Shown: positions 33,788 to 44,468, counted from the stretch's first letter. The stretch is DNA of 64,000 nucleotides from Leuconostoc palmae (GCF_019656075.1 NZ_BPKZ01000005.1:1-64000); one strand, 5' to 3'. Numbers and translations: made by a program. Notes: generated by a model not told the origin, from the letters alone.

Positions 33788-33829
33788 AACAGTGTAGTAA
33801 AAATACAAAATACAAGAGGTAAAGAAACC

Positions 33830-34738
33830 ATGAAGTTTGCGATGATCGGCCTTGGTAAGATGGGCTTGAACTTAGTAAAAAACGCCGTTGATAACGGTCA
33901 TGAAGTTGTTGCATTTGATTTGAATGAGGACTTTGTTAAGGAAGCAACAGACTACTCATCAGCAATTGAAGGTGCATCAGACATCGACGATATGTTGGCA
34001 AAGTTGCCTTCACCAAAGGCTGTTTGGGTTATGGTGCCAGCTGGTGTACCAACTAATTCAACAATTGATACATTGATTGAAAAGATGGATAAGGGTGACA
34101 TCATCATTGATGGTGGTAACTCAAATTATAAAGACAACTTGGAACAAAACAAGCGTACAACTGCTGCAGGTATTAAGTTCTTCGACGCCGGTACTTCAGG
34201 TGGTATGAATGGTGCCCGCAATGGTGGTAACTTCATGATTGGTGGCGATGATGCCGAAGCTTGGAAGGTTATCGAACCACTATTCAAGTCAATTGCTGAA
34301 GAAGATGGCTACTTGTACACAGGTCGTTTGGGTTCAGGACACTATTTGAAGATGGTTCACAACGGTATTGAATATGGTATGATGCAAGCAATTGCTGAAG
34401 GATTCGAAGTCTTGGAAGCTTCTCAATTCGATTACGACTATGAAGCAGTTTCAAAGTTGTGGAATCATGGTTCAGTTATCCGCTCATGGTTGATGGAATT
34501 GGCTGAAGAACAATTCGCAAAGGATCCTAAGTTGGATGCCATTGCTGGCCGTATGCACTCATCTGGTGAAGGTAAGTGGACAGTTCAAGAATCATTGGAT
34601 CTTGATGTGCCAGCACCTGTAATCTATTTGTCACTTGCCATGCGTTACCGCTCATTGCAAGATGATACATTTACAGGTAAAGTTGTTTCAGCTTTGCGTA
34701 ACGGCTTTGGTGGTCACGCAATGGATTCAGCTAAGTAA
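33830..34738 (+). CDS. gnd: 6-phosphogluconate dehydrogenase (decarboxylating), short form
   Basis: Gnd oxidises 6-phosphogluconate to ribulose-5-phosphate and CO2, the CO2-releasing step of heterolactic fermentation. The 302-aa protein belongs to the short, often NAD-preferring type. It has GLGKMGLNLV (dinucleotide motif), IDGGNSNYKD, GTSGGMNGA and HYLKMVHNGIEYG (substrate binding, catalytic Lys). Codon use is more biased towards C- and G-ending codons than in the neighbours, as expected for a highly expressed gene. It has its own promoter and terminator, so gntK is transcribed separately or by read-through. Confidence 0.95.
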   Translation: MKFAMIGLGKMGLNLVKNAVDNGHEVVAFDLNEDFVKEATDYSSAIEGASDIDDMLAKLPSPKAVWVMVPAGVPTNSTIDTLIEKMDKGDIIIDGGNSNYKDNLEQNKRTTAAGIKFFDAGTSGGMNGARNGGNFMIGGDDAEAWKVIEPLFKSIAEEDGYLYTGRLGSGHYLKMVHNGIEYGMMQAIAEGFEVLEASQFDYDYEAVSKLWNHGSVIRSWLMELAEEQFAKDPKLDAIAGRMHSSGEGKWTVQESLDLDVPAPVIYLSLAMRYRSLQDDTFTGKVVSALRNGFGGHAMDSAK

Positions 34739-34753
34739 TGTTATTGTATAATT

Positions 34754-34794
34754 CTCAACTCAGTTGAGTATTAGCTCCCGATTGGGAGCTTTTT
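34754..34794 (+). terminator. Terminator of gnd
   Basis: A small hairpin CTCAAC-TCA-GTTGAG (34754-34768) is followed by AGCTCCC, GATT, GGGAGCT and T residues (34773-34794). Confidence 0.88.
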
Positions 34795-34842
34795 CTGTTT
34801 AAATTTTATTTTGGTTGACGTTTATCAAAAAGAGGTGATCTT

Positions 34843-36381
34843 ATGAATTACATGATTGGTGTTGATTTAGGCACAACATCTACAAAAGCAGTCCTATTTG
34901 ATGAAAAAAATCAAGTAGTTTCTAGTTCAAACAATGGTTACAAGTTGTATCGAGATATACCAGATATGGCAGAAGAGGATTTAGACGAGATATTCGAAGC
35001 ATTACTTGAATCACTTCGTGAAGTTGTCCAAGGAGCTAAGTTAACAACTGATGATAAAATCGAAGCTGTTTCATTTTCATCAGCCATGCATTCGTTAATT
35101 GCTTTTGATAAGAATTGGCAGCCATTAACACGTGTCATTACCTGGGCAGATACTCGTGCTGTTAATTTTACAGAGGAGTTAAAAAAATCTGGCTTAGGTC
35201 AAGAAATCTATCAAAAAACCGGAACACCCATTCATCCAATGGCACCTTTGTCAAAAATTCTATGGTTGAAGTCGGAACATGAAGATATTTATAATAATGC
35301 CGCTCACTATCTAGGTATCAAAGAGTATCTATTTCATAGATTATTTGGGTCGAATAAAATGGATATTTCTTTAGCTTCTGGTACGGGATTGTTTAATATT
35401 TTTAACCTAGATTGGGATGAACAAGCGCTTGCAGTAACAGGGTTAACAAAAGAACAGTTACCGGAAACGGTACAACCTTATGATTATGAAAATAGTATGA
35501 ATGAAGAATATGCCAATGTTATTGGCATTCCTTCTGATACGCCATTTGTTTATGGTGCTGGAGATGGACCACTATCAAATTTGGGTGTTAATGCTATTCA
35601 ACCTGGTGTTGCAGCAATCACTATTGGTACGTCTGGCGCTATTCGTGTTGTATCTGATAAACCAGTAATCGACCTTAAAGGACGTACATTCACTTATGCA
35701 CTTGATAGAGAGCATTGGGTCATAGGCGGACCAGTTAATAATGGTGGCGATGTCTTTAGATGGGCACGTGATAATATGTTTGATGCTGAAAAGTCTACTG
35801 CTGCACTTTTGGGAACAGATGCTTATGATCTTATGACTAAAATTGCAGCAAGAGTGCCTGCAGGATCAGAAGGATTAATTTTCCACCCATACTTAGGCGG
35901 AGAGCGTGCGCCAATCTGGGATGCCAATGCCCGAGGCTCATTCTTCGGATTAAATCATGGTCATACACGTGCACATATGTTACGTTCGGTTTTGGAAGGT
36001 ATTACGTTTAACGTCTATATGGTCAGTTTAGCACTAGAAGAAGTTGTTGGGGATCTTAAATCAATTCAAGCAACTGGTGGTTTTGCACGATCACCTTTAT
36101 GGCGACAAATGTTTGCAGATATATTTGAACAACCTGTAACAGTGCCGGAAGCTTTTGAATCTGGGGCATTAGCTGCAGTTATTATGGCTCAAAAAGCACT
36201 TGGTAAAATTGAAAAAATTGAAACTATAGAAAAATATGTTGGGAATGCTAATACTTATCAGCCATTACCTGAAAATTTTGAAGCTTATCGAGAATTAGCA
36301 CCTATTTTTATTCGTTTATCGCGTCAATTACAAACAGAATATGAGAATATTGCTAATTATCAACGAAAGCACTCCAAATAG
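34843..36381 (+). CDS. gntK: Gluconate kinase (FGGY family)
   Basis: This is a 512-aa carbohydrate kinase of the FGGY family. GVDLGTTSTKAVLFDEK is the N-terminal phosphate motif; FSSAMHSLIAFD and ITWADTRA form the sugar-binding region. GAGDGPLSNLGVNAIQPG and QATGGFARSPLWRQMFADIF are FGGY signatures. Gluconate as substrate is inferred from the rpiR-gnd-gntK-gntP neighbourhood and from the known Gram-positive FGGY-type gluconokinases. The start has AAAGAGGTG upstream. Confidence 0.9.
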   Translation: MNYMIGVDLGTTSTKAVLFDEKNQVVSSSNNGYKLYRDIPDMAEEDLDEIFEALLESLREVVQGAKLTTDDKIEAVSFSSAMHSLIAFDKNWQPLTRVITWADTRAVNFTEELKKSGLGQEIYQKTGTPIHPMAPLSKILWLKSEHEDIYNNAAHYLGIKEYLFHRLFGSNKMDISLASGTGLFNIFNLDWDEQALAVTGLTKEQLPETVQPYDYENSMNEEYANVIGIPSDTPFVYGAGDGPLSNLGVNAIQPGVAAITIGTSGAIRVVSDKPVIDLKGRTFTYALDREHWVIGGPVNNGGDVFRWARDNMFDAEKSTAALLGTDAYDLMTKIAARVPAGSEGLIFHPYLGGERAPIWDANARGSFFGLNHGHTRAHMLRSVLEGITFNVYMVSLALEEVVGDLKSIQATGGFARSPLWRQMFADIFEQPVTVPEAFESGALAAVIMAQKALGKIEKIETIEKYVGNANTYQPLPENFEAYRELAPIFIRLSRQLQTEYENIANYQRKHSK

Positions 36382-36453
36382 AACACATTAGATCACTTTA
36401 AAATATATAGGAATTAGGAGATAACACGTTAAATTGCTTGTTAAATATTGAAC

Positions 36454-37759
36454 ATGGAATTTGTCATGTTAATCATTTCAATTTTAATATTACTTGTATT
36501 AATTGCAAAATTGAAATTAAATACGTTTGTTTCATTAATTATTACTGCTTTTATTTTGGCACTACTACTTGGTATGTCACCAATGAAAATTCCAGAAGCT
36601 GTTTTGGGATCACAAGGTGTAGGGAATATTCTAGGACCAAATTCTGTTATCTTTATATTTGGTGGGATGATTGGTCGATTAGTTACCGATGTAGGTGGTT
36701 CGTATCGAATTGCCAAAACATTAATAGATTGGTTTGGTGTTATTGATACCAATTGTATTTGCAGTAGGTATTGAAGCTGGTGTACCTTTGCTTTACCTTG
36801 GGATCTCCATGACAGCCGCTTTATCTTCTGCACAGGGATTTTTACCACCTCAGCCTGCTCCAACCGCTGCTGCTTCAGCATTAGGAGCTAACATCGGCAT
36901 GATGTTAATTTTTGGATTGATTGTTTCTGTCATCACAGCTGTAGTAGCTCGTCCACTATTCACAAAATTAGCACAAAAGTATGCGCCTGATGCATTTCAA
37001 TTTAAAACAGAAATCGAGTCAGTTGGCCCAGTAAAAGAATACGATTTAAACACGACACCAAACTTTGGGTTATCTGTTTTGACATGAGTATTTCCTTTAG
37101 TCTTTATGATTATTGCAACTGTCTATAAATTAATTTACACAGGCGGTGTAACACCAAAAAATCCAACATTCATAGATCAAATCGTTGAATTTGTGGCTAA
37201 TCCAGCTGTAGCTATGACAATTGCTTTAATATTTGCTATTTTTACAATGGGTATTTGGCAACATAAAACGATGAGTGAAGTTGGTAAGTCATTAAATGCA
37301 GGGATGTCAGCAGTGGTCGGCATTCTTCTTATTGTTGGTGGCGGTGGTGCACTTAGAGGCGTATTAGTATCTTCTGGTCTTTCTAATAAAATTGCTTCAA
37401 TATTTCAGGCAGGCGGTGCAATGAGTCCAATTGCAATCGTATTGTTTGCTTGGGCAGTGGCAGCGATATTACGTATTTCTGTTGGGTCTGCAACAGTTGC
37501 TGGCATGACTGCAGCGGGAATTGTGACAGGAATTTTAGCTGCTAATCCAGGTAATACATTACTACCTGTCTTTGTTGCGTTAGCCATTGGGGCAGGATCA
37601 TTAATCGCTTCACATGTTAATGATGCTGGTTTTTGGATTTTTAAAGAATTTTTTGATTTGTCAGTGAAACAAACCTTTCAAATTTGGACAGTATTAGAGA
37701 CAATTATTTCAATAACAGGTCTCATTGTTATCCTTATATTAACAACGATTTTTGGATAA
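36454..37759 (+). pseudogene. gntP: gntP gluconate permease, broken by deletion and a nonsense codon
   Basis: GntP-family sequence is spread over two frames. The first segment (36454 to about 36740) carries FGGMIGRLVTDVGGSYRIAKTLIDWFG. The second resumes in another frame with VLLIPIVFAVGIEAGVPLLYLG and GFLPPQPAPTAAA. In intact homologues some 20 residues of a membrane helix lie between these two blocks, so about 60 nt plus a frame-changing remainder are gone. A TGA at 37085-37087 then interrupts the second segment; the same frame continues to GSATVAGMTAAG, SHVNDAGFWIFKEFF and the end at 37759. The nearest GGAG is more than 30 nt before ATG 36454, so translation initiation may also be damaged. 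Confidence 0.93.
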
Positions 37760-37761
37760 AT

Positions 37762-37790
37762 AAAAACAGAATCTTAGATTCTGTTTTTTT
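37762..37790 (+). terminator. Terminator after gntP
   Basis: AAAAACAGAATC, loop TTA, GATTCTGTTTTTTT. Confidence 0.92.
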
Positions 37791-37791
37791 G

Positions 37792-37820
37792 TTGACAACA
37801 TTATTAGAAAATGTTAATAT
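37792..37820 (+). promoter_or_regulatory. Promoter of the 37858 permease
   Basis: TTGACA (37792-37797), 17 bp, TAATAT (37815-37820), about 30 nt before the ribosome site TTTGGAGGG. Confidence 0.7.
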
Positions 37821-37857
37821 TATCAAGTAACTTTTGTAACCTTTGGAGGGATGAGAT

Positions 37858-39288
37858 ATGTCAGAGTCAAAAGAAAGGACGGGATGGTTCCATAAAGCTA
37901 GCCCGTCAAGCTTTGAATTAAGTGATTCACATTTACAAAAAAATCTTGGTGTTAAGGAAATGCTTGCACTCGGTATCGGAACAATTGTTTCTACAGCAAT
38001 TTTTACTTTACCTGGAATAGTAGCTGCTGATCATGCCGGTCCAGCAGTTGCAATTTCATTTATTATTGCAGCTGTTGTTTCAGGATTAGCAGCATTCGCA
38101 TACGCAGAATTTGCATCTGCACTACCATTTGCTGGTTCAGCATATTCATGGGCTAATGTTGTGTTTGGTGAGGTTTTTGGTTGGATTGCCGGATGGGCAT
38201 TATTGGCTGAATACTTTATTGCAGTTGCCTTTGTTGCTTCTGGTTGGTCAGCTAATTTCAAGTTGTTTTTAGCCTCACATCAACTTGTATTACCACCAGC
38301 ATTGGCCGGATCTTTTGCTGCAGGTCATGGTGGTATTATTGACATTTCATCATTGTTTGCTGTTTTGATTATTACAGTACTATTGTGGCGCGGCACAAAT
38401 ACAACTGCACGTGTGGAAAATATTTTAGTTATCGGTAAAGTACTTGTTATTTTAATTTTTATTGGTGTTGGCTTGACAGCAATTCATCCAGGAAATTATG
38501 TACCATTTATTCCTGAACATAAGTCAGGAACTTCTTTTGGTGGGTGGCAAGGTATTTTTGCTGGTGCAGCTCAAATATTCTTAGCCTATATCGGATTTGA
38601 TTCAATTGCAGCAAACTCTGCTGAAGCCAAAAATCCAAAGAAAACAATGCCAAGAGGTATTATTGGATCACTAATAATTGCAACAGTATTGTTCGTAACA
38701 GTTGCATTGGTATTGGTTGGTATGTTCCATTATTCAAAATACGAAAACAATGCCGCTCCTGCTGCTTGGGCTTTGTTAAACTCTGGACATGAATTCACCT
38801 CTAACTTATTATCTGTTGTAGCCTTAGTAGGTATGTTCACTGCTATTATTGGGATGATGTTGGCTGGATCACGTTTGTTATATGCATTTGGTCGTGATGG
38901 CTTATTACCTAATTTCCTTGGAAAAGTTAATGATAAAGGATTGCCTAACAATGCTTTGTTAGTACTATCATTAATTGCTATTTTAATTGGGTCAGTATTT
39001 AGTTTTACTGAACTTGCAGGATTAATCTCTGCTGGTACATTAATTGCTTTTATTATCGTTTCGATTGGCATTTATGCCTTGAGGCCTCGTGAAGGAAAAG
39101 ATATTCCTATGCCAGGATTTAAGATGCCGTTGTATCCAGTTTTGCCGGCATTGGCAGCTCTTGGATCGGGTTTCATCTTTTACCAATTAGACAACCAAGC
39201 AAAAATATATGCTTTTGGATGGTTTGTTCTTGGGTTAATTATTTATGCAGTGTACGGTTCACGTCACAGTAAAATATCACGTAAATAA
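37858..39288 (+). CDS. Amino-acid permease, CAT/YfnA-like (APC superfamily)
   Basis: This 476-aa protein has 12-13 helices. It has HLQKNLGVKEMLALGIGTIVSTAIFTLPGIVAADHAGPA, the TM1 region of cationic/branched amino-acid transporters, AYAEFASALPFAGSAYSWA and FLAYIGFDSIAANSAEAKNPKKTMPRGI. Substrate choice among these (cationic, branched or broad) cannot be read from the sequence. It has its own promoter; a terminator follows, so it is transcribed apart from the epimerase-like gene, although the two may be functionally linked. Confidence 0.9.
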   Translation: MSESKERTGWFHKASPSSFELSDSHLQKNLGVKEMLALGIGTIVSTAIFTLPGIVAADHAGPAVAISFIIAAVVSGLAAFAYAEFASALPFAGSAYSWANVVFGEVFGWIAGWALLAEYFIAVAFVASGWSANFKLFLASHQLVLPPALAGSFAAGHGGIIDISSLFAVLIITVLLWRGTNTTARVENILVIGKVLVILIFIGVGLTAIHPGNYVPFIPEHKSGTSFGGWQGIFAGAAQIFLAYIGFDSIAANSAEAKNPKKTMPRGIIGSLIIATVLFVTVALVLVGMFHYSKYENNAAPAAWALLNSGHEFTSNLLSVVALVGMFTAIIGMMLAGSRLLYAFGRDGLLPNFLGKVNDKGLPNNALLVLSLIAILIGSVFSFTELAGLISAGTLIAFIIVSIGIYALRPREGKDIPMPGFKMPLYPVLPALAALGSGFIFYQLDNQAKIYAFGWFVLGLIIYAVYGSRHSKISRK

Positions 39289-39294
39289 TTATTT

Positions 39295-39328
39295 AAACAA
39301 AAGTCCTGACATGTCAGGACTTTTGTTT
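39295..39328. terminator. Palindromic terminator
   Basis: AAACAAAAGTCCTGACA is mirrored by TGTCAGGACTTTTGTTT, a 34-nt perfect palindrome. Confidence 0.9.
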
Positions 39329-39356
39329 TACAAAAATAACAAAAAGGGGAGAAATA

Positions 39357-40691
39357 ATGTCGAAAAATAAAGAAATTTTGAACGAGGAGAAAAAGTATTT
39401 AGCTGATGCTTCTCGTGTTAAATATTTTGATGTTGTCATTGATCATGGAAAAGGTGCGATTATTACTGATGCTGACGGTAATGATTACATTGATTTGCTT
39501 GCAAGTGCAAGTGCGACAAATACAGGTCATTCACACCCACATGTTGTTGAAGCCATTACGCAACAGGCACAAAAACTGATTCAATATACACCAGCCTATT
39601 TTGCAAATACGACAACAGCAAAGTTAACTAAGCGATTGGCATCAATGGCGCCAGGTAATTTTGAAAAACAGGTTGTTTTCGGCAATTCAGGTTCGGATGC
39701 TAATGATGCTATTATTAAGTATGCTCGTGCCTATACTCATCGCCAATATATTGTTAGTTTTACAGGTGCCTATCATGGTTCAACTTATGGTTCAATATCA
39801 ATTTCTGGGGTGAGCTTAAATATGACACGTCATATCGGTCCTTTATTACCAGACATTGTTAAAGTACCTTTTCCAGATCAACATCAACGTTTAGATAATG
39901 AGACCGATGAGGCTTTTTCTGATAGATTGTTTAAACAGTTTTTGTTACCTTTTGAAACTTATTTACCCGCAGATGAGGTAGCACTGGTTATTATAGAACC
40001 AATACAAGGTGATGGTGGTATTGTTAAGGCGCCAAAAAAATATATGGACCTTGTTTACCAGTTTACTAGAAAGCATGGTATTGTATTTGCGGTTGATGAG
40101 GTAAATCAAGGATTGGGTCGTACAGGAAAAATGTGGTCTATAGACCACTTTGATATTGCACCAGATCTAATGAGTATCGGCAAATCCATTGCTAGTGGAT
40201 TACCACTAAGTGCAGTAATTGGCAGAGAAGAAATTATGTCTAGCTTATCAGCACCTGCAAATGTTTATACAACGGCTGGAAATCCCGTAACTGCAGCAGC
40301 TGCACTCGCAACGCTAGATGTTATTGAGGCAGAAAAATTAGTATTACGGTCAAAAATACTAGGGCATAAAGCAGAAAATTTCTTCAAAAAATGTTCGCAA
40401 ATGTATCAATTTATTGGAGATGTTCGATTCTATGGTTTAAATGGTGGCATTGATATTGTTGATAAATATGGAAAACCTGATAATGAATCAACAACTAAAT
40501 TAATATATAGGATGTATGAACTTGGTGTCATTATGATTAGTTTGCGTGGGAATACTTTACGATTTCAGCCACCTCTAGTCATCACTGAACAGCAACTTGA
40601 TCAAGCTTTTGCAATTATGGCACAGGCGTTTTCAGATCTTTCCTTTGGTAAATTAAAATTACCAGATACAGATAATCATATTGGTTGGTAA
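39357..40691 (+). CDS. Class III aminotransferase-fold enzyme, isoleucine 2-epimerase-like
   Basis: This 444-aa PLP enzyme has FGNSGSDANDAIIKYARAYT (phosphate binding), FTGAYHGSTYGS, IIEPIQGDGG, FAVDEVNQGLGRTGKM (Asp to PLP nitrogen) and DLMSIGKSIASGLPLSAVIG, where the Lys forms the Schiff base. From memory it follows the Lactobacillus buchneri isoleucine 2-epimerase closely, including IDLLASASA, the LRFQPPLVI region and a C-terminus ending in IGW. That enzyme interconverts L-isoleucine and D-allo-isoleucine. A GABA- or acetylornithine-type transaminase role is the alternative. It follows an amino-acid permease gene. Confidence 0.85.
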   Translation: MSKNKEILNEEKKYLADASRVKYFDVVIDHGKGAIITDADGNDYIDLLASASATNTGHSHPHVVEAITQQAQKLIQYTPAYFANTTTAKLTKRLASMAPGNFEKQVVFGNSGSDANDAIIKYARAYTHRQYIVSFTGAYHGSTYGSISISGVSLNMTRHIGPLLPDIVKVPFPDQHQRLDNETDEAFSDRLFKQFLLPFETYLPADEVALVIIEPIQGDGGIVKAPKKYMDLVYQFTRKHGIVFAVDEVNQGLGRTGKMWSIDHFDIAPDLMSIGKSIASGLPLSAVIGREEIMSSLSAPANVYTTAGNPVTAAAALATLDVIEAEKLVLRSKILGHKAENFFKKCSQMYQFIGDVRFYGLNGGIDIVDKYGKPDNESTTKLIYRMYELGVIMISLRGNTLRFQPPLVITEQQLDQAFAIMAQAFSDLSFGKLKLPDTDNHIGW

Positions 40692-40696
40692 TATGC

Positions 40697-40930
40697 TATA
40701 ATTATCTCAGTGTTATGGATATGCAAAATTTATAGTTTGGTCATTAGAAATGTGTTGGTTGATGAAAAACACACGTCGTAAATTTTGTGCTCCCATATAA
40801 ATGCATTTTAAAAGATGCCGCGACTCAGCGTTATGAGCTCATAAAGGTAAAGATGATAGATCATTACAAAATGCGGTGGTACCACGGTCACGCGTCCGCA
40901 ATTTGTTTTGGTCTTTTTATATTTAAATAG
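40697..40930 (+). promoter_or_regulatory. T-box leader of alaS (alanine, specifier GCT)
   Basis: An extended -10 TGCTATAAT (TATAAT 40697-40702) overlaps the previous gene's stop. Stem I pairs CAAAATTTA with TAAATTTTG; below it a loop bounded by TATGG/CCATA contains TGCTC, so the specifier is GCT (40789-40791), an alanine codon. The T-box core GCGGTGGTACCACGG lies at about 40873-40887, and an ACAAAATGCGG/CCGCAATTTGT terminator stem with a T-rich end follows. alaS begins 15 nt later. Confidence 0.93.
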
Positions 40931-40944
40931 TCAGGGAGAAGAAA

Positions 40945-43635
40945 ATGAAAGAATTAAAATCATCAGAAGTACGTCAAATGTTCTTAGATTTTTTTGCATC
41001 AAAAGAGCATGAAATTGTTCCGTCAAAAAACTTAATTCCACAAGATGATCCTACTTTACTTTGGGTAAACTCTGGTGTGGCTACGCTAAAAAAATATTTT
41101 GATGGTTCTGTTGTACCAAAAAATCCAAGAATCACTAATGCCCAAAAAGCTATTCGAACAAATGATATCGAAAACGTCGGTAAAACAGCACGACATCATA
41201 CTTTGTTTGAGATGATGGGTAACTTTTCAATTGGCGACTACTTTAAAGAGAGTGCGATTCCATGGGCTTGGGAACTATTAACTAGTCCTGAATGGTATGG
41301 GTTAGACAAGAACCTACTTTACGTTACAGTTTATCCAAGAGATAAAGAAGCAAAGAAAATCTGGGAAGAACAAACAGATCTACCTGATGGACATATATAT
41401 GAGGTAGAAGATAACTTTTGGGATATTGGAGAAGGACCTTCAGGACCTGATTCTGAAATTTTCTTTGACCGTGGTGTTGATTTTCAAGATTTACCAGATG
41501 GCGATCCAGAAATGTATCCAGGTGGTGAAAACGAACGCTATCTTGAAATTTGGAACATTGTTTTTTCACAATTTAATCATTTACCAGGTTTAACTGATAA
41601 CTCTCAGTATCCTGAATTACCACATAAAAATATTGATACAGGTATGGGATTAGAGCGTGTAGTATCTGTTTTTCAAAATGGCCGAACTAATTTTGATACT
41701 GATTTATTTTTACCAATTATTAGGAAAACTGAATCAATTTCTGGTAGATATCACTATGATGGCTCTGATTCTGAAGTGAATACAAGTTTTAAAGTGATTG
41801 CGGACCATATTCGTGCGATTACATTTGCAATTGGGGACGGGGCCTTGCCAACAAATGAAGGGCGTGGTTATGTTATTCGTCGACTTCTAAGACGCGCCGT
41901 ATTGCATGGGCAAAAACTTGGTATTGAGGGTGAATTTTTAACACAACTTGTCCCTGTTGTTGCTGAAATTATGTCAAGTTATTATCCAGAGCTGGCTGAG
42001 AATACATCTAAAATCCAAAAGACTATTGCGGCTGAAGAAAAACGTTTTAATGCTACCTTAGCTGGTGGGCTGTCTTTGCTAAATACTATCATTGATGATG
42101 CTAAAAAATCAGAGTCAAATATCATTTCGGGTCAAGATGCATTTAAGTTATCAGATACTTATGGTTTCCCACTTGAATTAACCCAAGAACAGGCAGAAGA
42201 TGCTGGATTAACAGTAGATACTGTTGGTTTTGATAAAGCACTTCAGGCTCAAAGAGATAGAGCTAGATCAGCAAGATCAAATGATAAATCAATGGGTGTT
42301 CAAAATGCCGTCTTAACCGATTTGAAAGTGGAATCAAATTATGTTGGTTGGTCGGAGACACAAGTCGAAAATGCTAAAATAGTTGCGATTATTGGTCAAA
42401 ATGAACAACAAATTGATGATTTATTAACGAGTGCTGATTCAAATCAGGTTGTTGGATTAGTCTTCAATAAGACACCATTTTATGCTGAAATGGGTGGACA
42501 AGTTCCTGATTTCGGTGAAGTTTTAAACAAAAAAGGGCAAATTATTGGTGAAGTTACTAATACACAAAAAGCGCCAAATGGTCAACACGTTCATACTGTT
42601 AAGCTGCAGCAATCAATTCAAATAGATGAGGTTGTTGACTTGAAAGTTGATATGGCTAGACATATCGCAGTTTCAAGAAATCATACAGCGACGCATATGC
42701 TTGATCAAACTTTGCGAAACATTATTGGTGGTGATGTTCATCAAGCAGGTTCATTAGTCGAGCCTAACTATTTAAGATTTGATTTTACACATGAAGGACC
42801 TGTATCAAATGAAATATTGGATCAAATCGAGCTAATGTTAAATCAAGAAATTGCTAAGAATTTACCAGTGTCTTGGATTGAAACTGATATTGACACAGCT
42901 AAATCAATGGGAGCGGTTGCCGTTTTCGGAGAAAAGTACGGGGATGTCGTCCGTGTTGTTTCAATTGGAGAGTTTAATAAAGAATTTGACGGTGGTACTC
43001 ACGTTAACAATACTTCAGAATTAGGATTATTTAAAATAGTTTCTGAATCTGGTATTGGTGCGGGTATTCGACGAATAGAAGCAGTTACTGGTTTAGAGGC
43101 AATTACGCAATACAAATCAGAAGAGAAGACACTACAATCAATTGCTACTAATCTAAAGGTGCAACAACTAAAAGATGTGCCAACCAAGGTCATTGAATTA
43201 CAATCTGATTTGAAAGCAACTCAGAAATTAGTAGAGTCACTAGAAGCACAACTTGCAAATGCTGCTGCGACAGATCTACTTTCAAAAGTCAAAACAGTTA
43301 ATGGGTACACTTATATTGCGGCCCAACTTAAGGTTTCTGGTATGGATGGCTTGCGTAAGGTTGTGGACACTTGGCGTGAAAAGTATCCTTCAAATTTGAT
43401 AGTCTTGGCTGCAAATATAGAAGGAAAAGTGAATTTAATTGTAGCTGCTTCACCTGAAGCAAATGAATCTGGTATTAAAGCAGGTAATTTGATCAAAGTT
43501 ATTGCACCTAAAATTGGTGGCGGTGGTGGTGGTAAAGCGGATATGGCGCAAGCAGGTGGTAAAAACCCAGCTGGCATCAATGATGCATTTACTGAAGTTT
43601 CAGTATTCTTGGAACAAATGCCTACTAAGAAATAA
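40945..43635 (+). CDS. alaS: Alanyl-tRNA synthetase
   Basis: AlaS charges tRNA-Ala and edits Ser- and Gly-tRNA-Ala. The 896-aa protein has the class II aminoacylation domain ([33 protein letters not shown]), the tRNA-recognition region, the editing domain ([15 protein letters not shown] with HxxxH, plus [14 protein letters not shown] with the zinc/editing His) and a C-terminal C-Ala domain with [15 protein letters not shown]. The start is ATG 40945 behind CAGGGAGAA. It is regulated by its T-box leader. Confidence 0.97.
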   Translation: MKELKSSEVRQMFLDFFASKEHEIVPSKNLIPQDDPTLLWVNSGVATLKKYFDGSVVPKNPRITNAQKAIRTNDIENVGKTARHHTLFEMMGNFSIGDYFKESAIPWAWELLTSPEWYGLDKNLLYVTVYPRDKEAKKIWEEQTDLPDGHIYEVEDNFWDIGEGPSGPDSEIFFDRGVDFQDLPDGDPEMYPGGENERYLEIWNIVFSQFNHLPGLTDNSQYPELPHKNIDTGMGLERVVSVFQNGRTNFDTDLFLPIIRKTESISGRYHYDGSDSEVNTSFKVIADHIRAITFAIGDGALPTNEGRGYVIRRLLRRAVLHGQKLGIEGEFLTQLVPVVAEIMSSYYPELAENTSKIQKTIAAEEKRFNATLAGGLSLLNTIIDDAKKSESNIISGQDAFKLSDTYGFPLELTQEQAEDAGLTVDTVGFDKALQAQRDRARSARSNDKSMGVQNAVLTDLKVESNYVGWSETQVENAKIVAIIGQNEQQIDDLLTSADSNQVVGLVFNKTPFYAEMGGQVPDFGEVLNKKGQIIGEVTNTQKAPNGQHVHTVKLQQSIQIDEVVDLKVDMARHIAVSRNHTATHMLDQTLRNIIGGDVHQAGSLVEPNYLRFDFTHEGPVSNEILDQIELMLNQEIAKNLPVSWIETDIDTAKSMGAVAVFGEKYGDVVRVVSIGEFNKEFDGGTHVNNTSELGLFKIVSESGIGAGIRRIEAVTGLEAITQYKSEEKTLQSIATNLKVQQLKDVPTKVIELQSDLKATQKLVESLEAQLANAAATDLLSKVKTVNGYTYIAAQLKVSGMDGLRKVVDTWREKYPSNLIVLAANIEGKVNLIVAASPEANESGIKAGNLIKVIAPKIGGGGGGKADMAQAGGKNPAGINDAFTEVSVFLEQMPTKK

Positions 43636-43748
43636 TTTACTTTTTTGTCATATAATTGTCATAATTTTTATGTAAAATAAAAGATAAGCTAGATCAGATT
43701 GGTACTCATTGACTAGTACAAAAATAATATCAGAAAGGAGCGTGTACA

Positions 43749-44000
43749 ATGCCAGTAGGAGATGAAACAACAATATTTGATTTTGGTAACGAAATGCCAA
43801 AAGATATTCATGAGTCACTAGAAATTGTTTACAATGCGTTAGAGGAAAAAGGATATAATCCAATCAACCAAATAGTCGGATATCTTATGTCTGGAGATCC
43901 TGCATTTATTCCCCGTTTGAATGATGCACGTAATTTAATTAAACGTCATGAACGTGATGAAATTATTGAAGAACTTGTACGCGTCTATCTAAAAAAATAA
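43749..44000 (+). CDS. ireB: IreB family regulatory phosphoprotein (UPF0297)
   Basis: This 83-aa protein starts [24 protein letters not shown] and contains [38 protein letters not shown], the diagnostic block of YrzL/IreB. In Enterococcus IreB is a substrate of the Ser/Thr kinase IreK, on a conserved N-terminal threonine. The order alaS-ireB-ruvX-DUF1292 is conserved in Firmicutes. The ribosome site is GAAAGGAG. Its stop overlaps the ruvX start (TAATG). Confidence 0.95.
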   Translation: MPVGDETTIFDFGNEMPKDIHESLEIVYNALEEKGYNPINQIVGYLMSGDPAFIPRLNDARNLIKRHERDEIIEELVRVYLKK

Positions 44001-44431
44001 TGCGAATTTTAGGATTGGATGTTGGTAGTAGAACAGTTGGGGTTGCTATTAGTGATCCAATGGGATGGACTGCACAAGGTGTTGAGATTATCAGAATTAA
44101 TGAAGATGAAGGTGAATTTGGCTTGTTAAGACTTGCTGAAATCATTAAAGATAAACAAGCTAAGAGTGTAGTTATTGGGTTACCAAAGAACATGAATAAT
44201 TCCGAAGGACCACGCGCAGAAGCTGCTAGAAATTATGCTAAACTTGTGGAAACAACGTTTGGTTTGCCAACAGATTTTCAAGATGAGCGATTAACAACAG
44301 TTCAAGCTGAACGCATGTTAGTCGAGGAAGCAGATGTTTCTAGAAAAAAGAGAAAACAAGTAATTGATAAAATTGCGGCTGAATTCATCTTGCAAAATTA
44401 CTTAGATGCTCATGGTAAGTTAACAAGATAG
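44000..44431 (+). CDS. ruvX: Putative pre-16S rRNA nuclease / Holliday junction resolvase YqgF
   Basis: YqgF-family proteins have an RNase H-like fold and have been proposed to process the 16S rRNA 5' end. The 143-aa protein starts [22 protein letters not shown] (first Asp) and contains [36 protein letters not shown] (Glu) and [14 protein letters not shown] (last Asp). It shares a TAATG with ireB. Confidence 0.95.
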   Translation: MRILGLDVGSRTVGVAISDPMGWTAQGVEIIRINEDEGEFGLLRLAEIIKDKQAKSVVIGLPKNMNNSEGPRAEAARNYAKLVETTFGLPTDFQDERLTTVQAERMLVEEADVSRKKRKQVIDKIAAEFILQNYLDAHGKLTR

Positions 44432-44468
44432 TAAAAATAACATTTCTACACGAAGTGTTGCTTTTACG

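Noticed and set aside
36441-36881. 146-codon minus-strand ORF across gntP
   Set aside because: It mirrors the gntP pseudogene codons and resembles no family; it remains open only because the opposite strand is AT-biased coding sequence.
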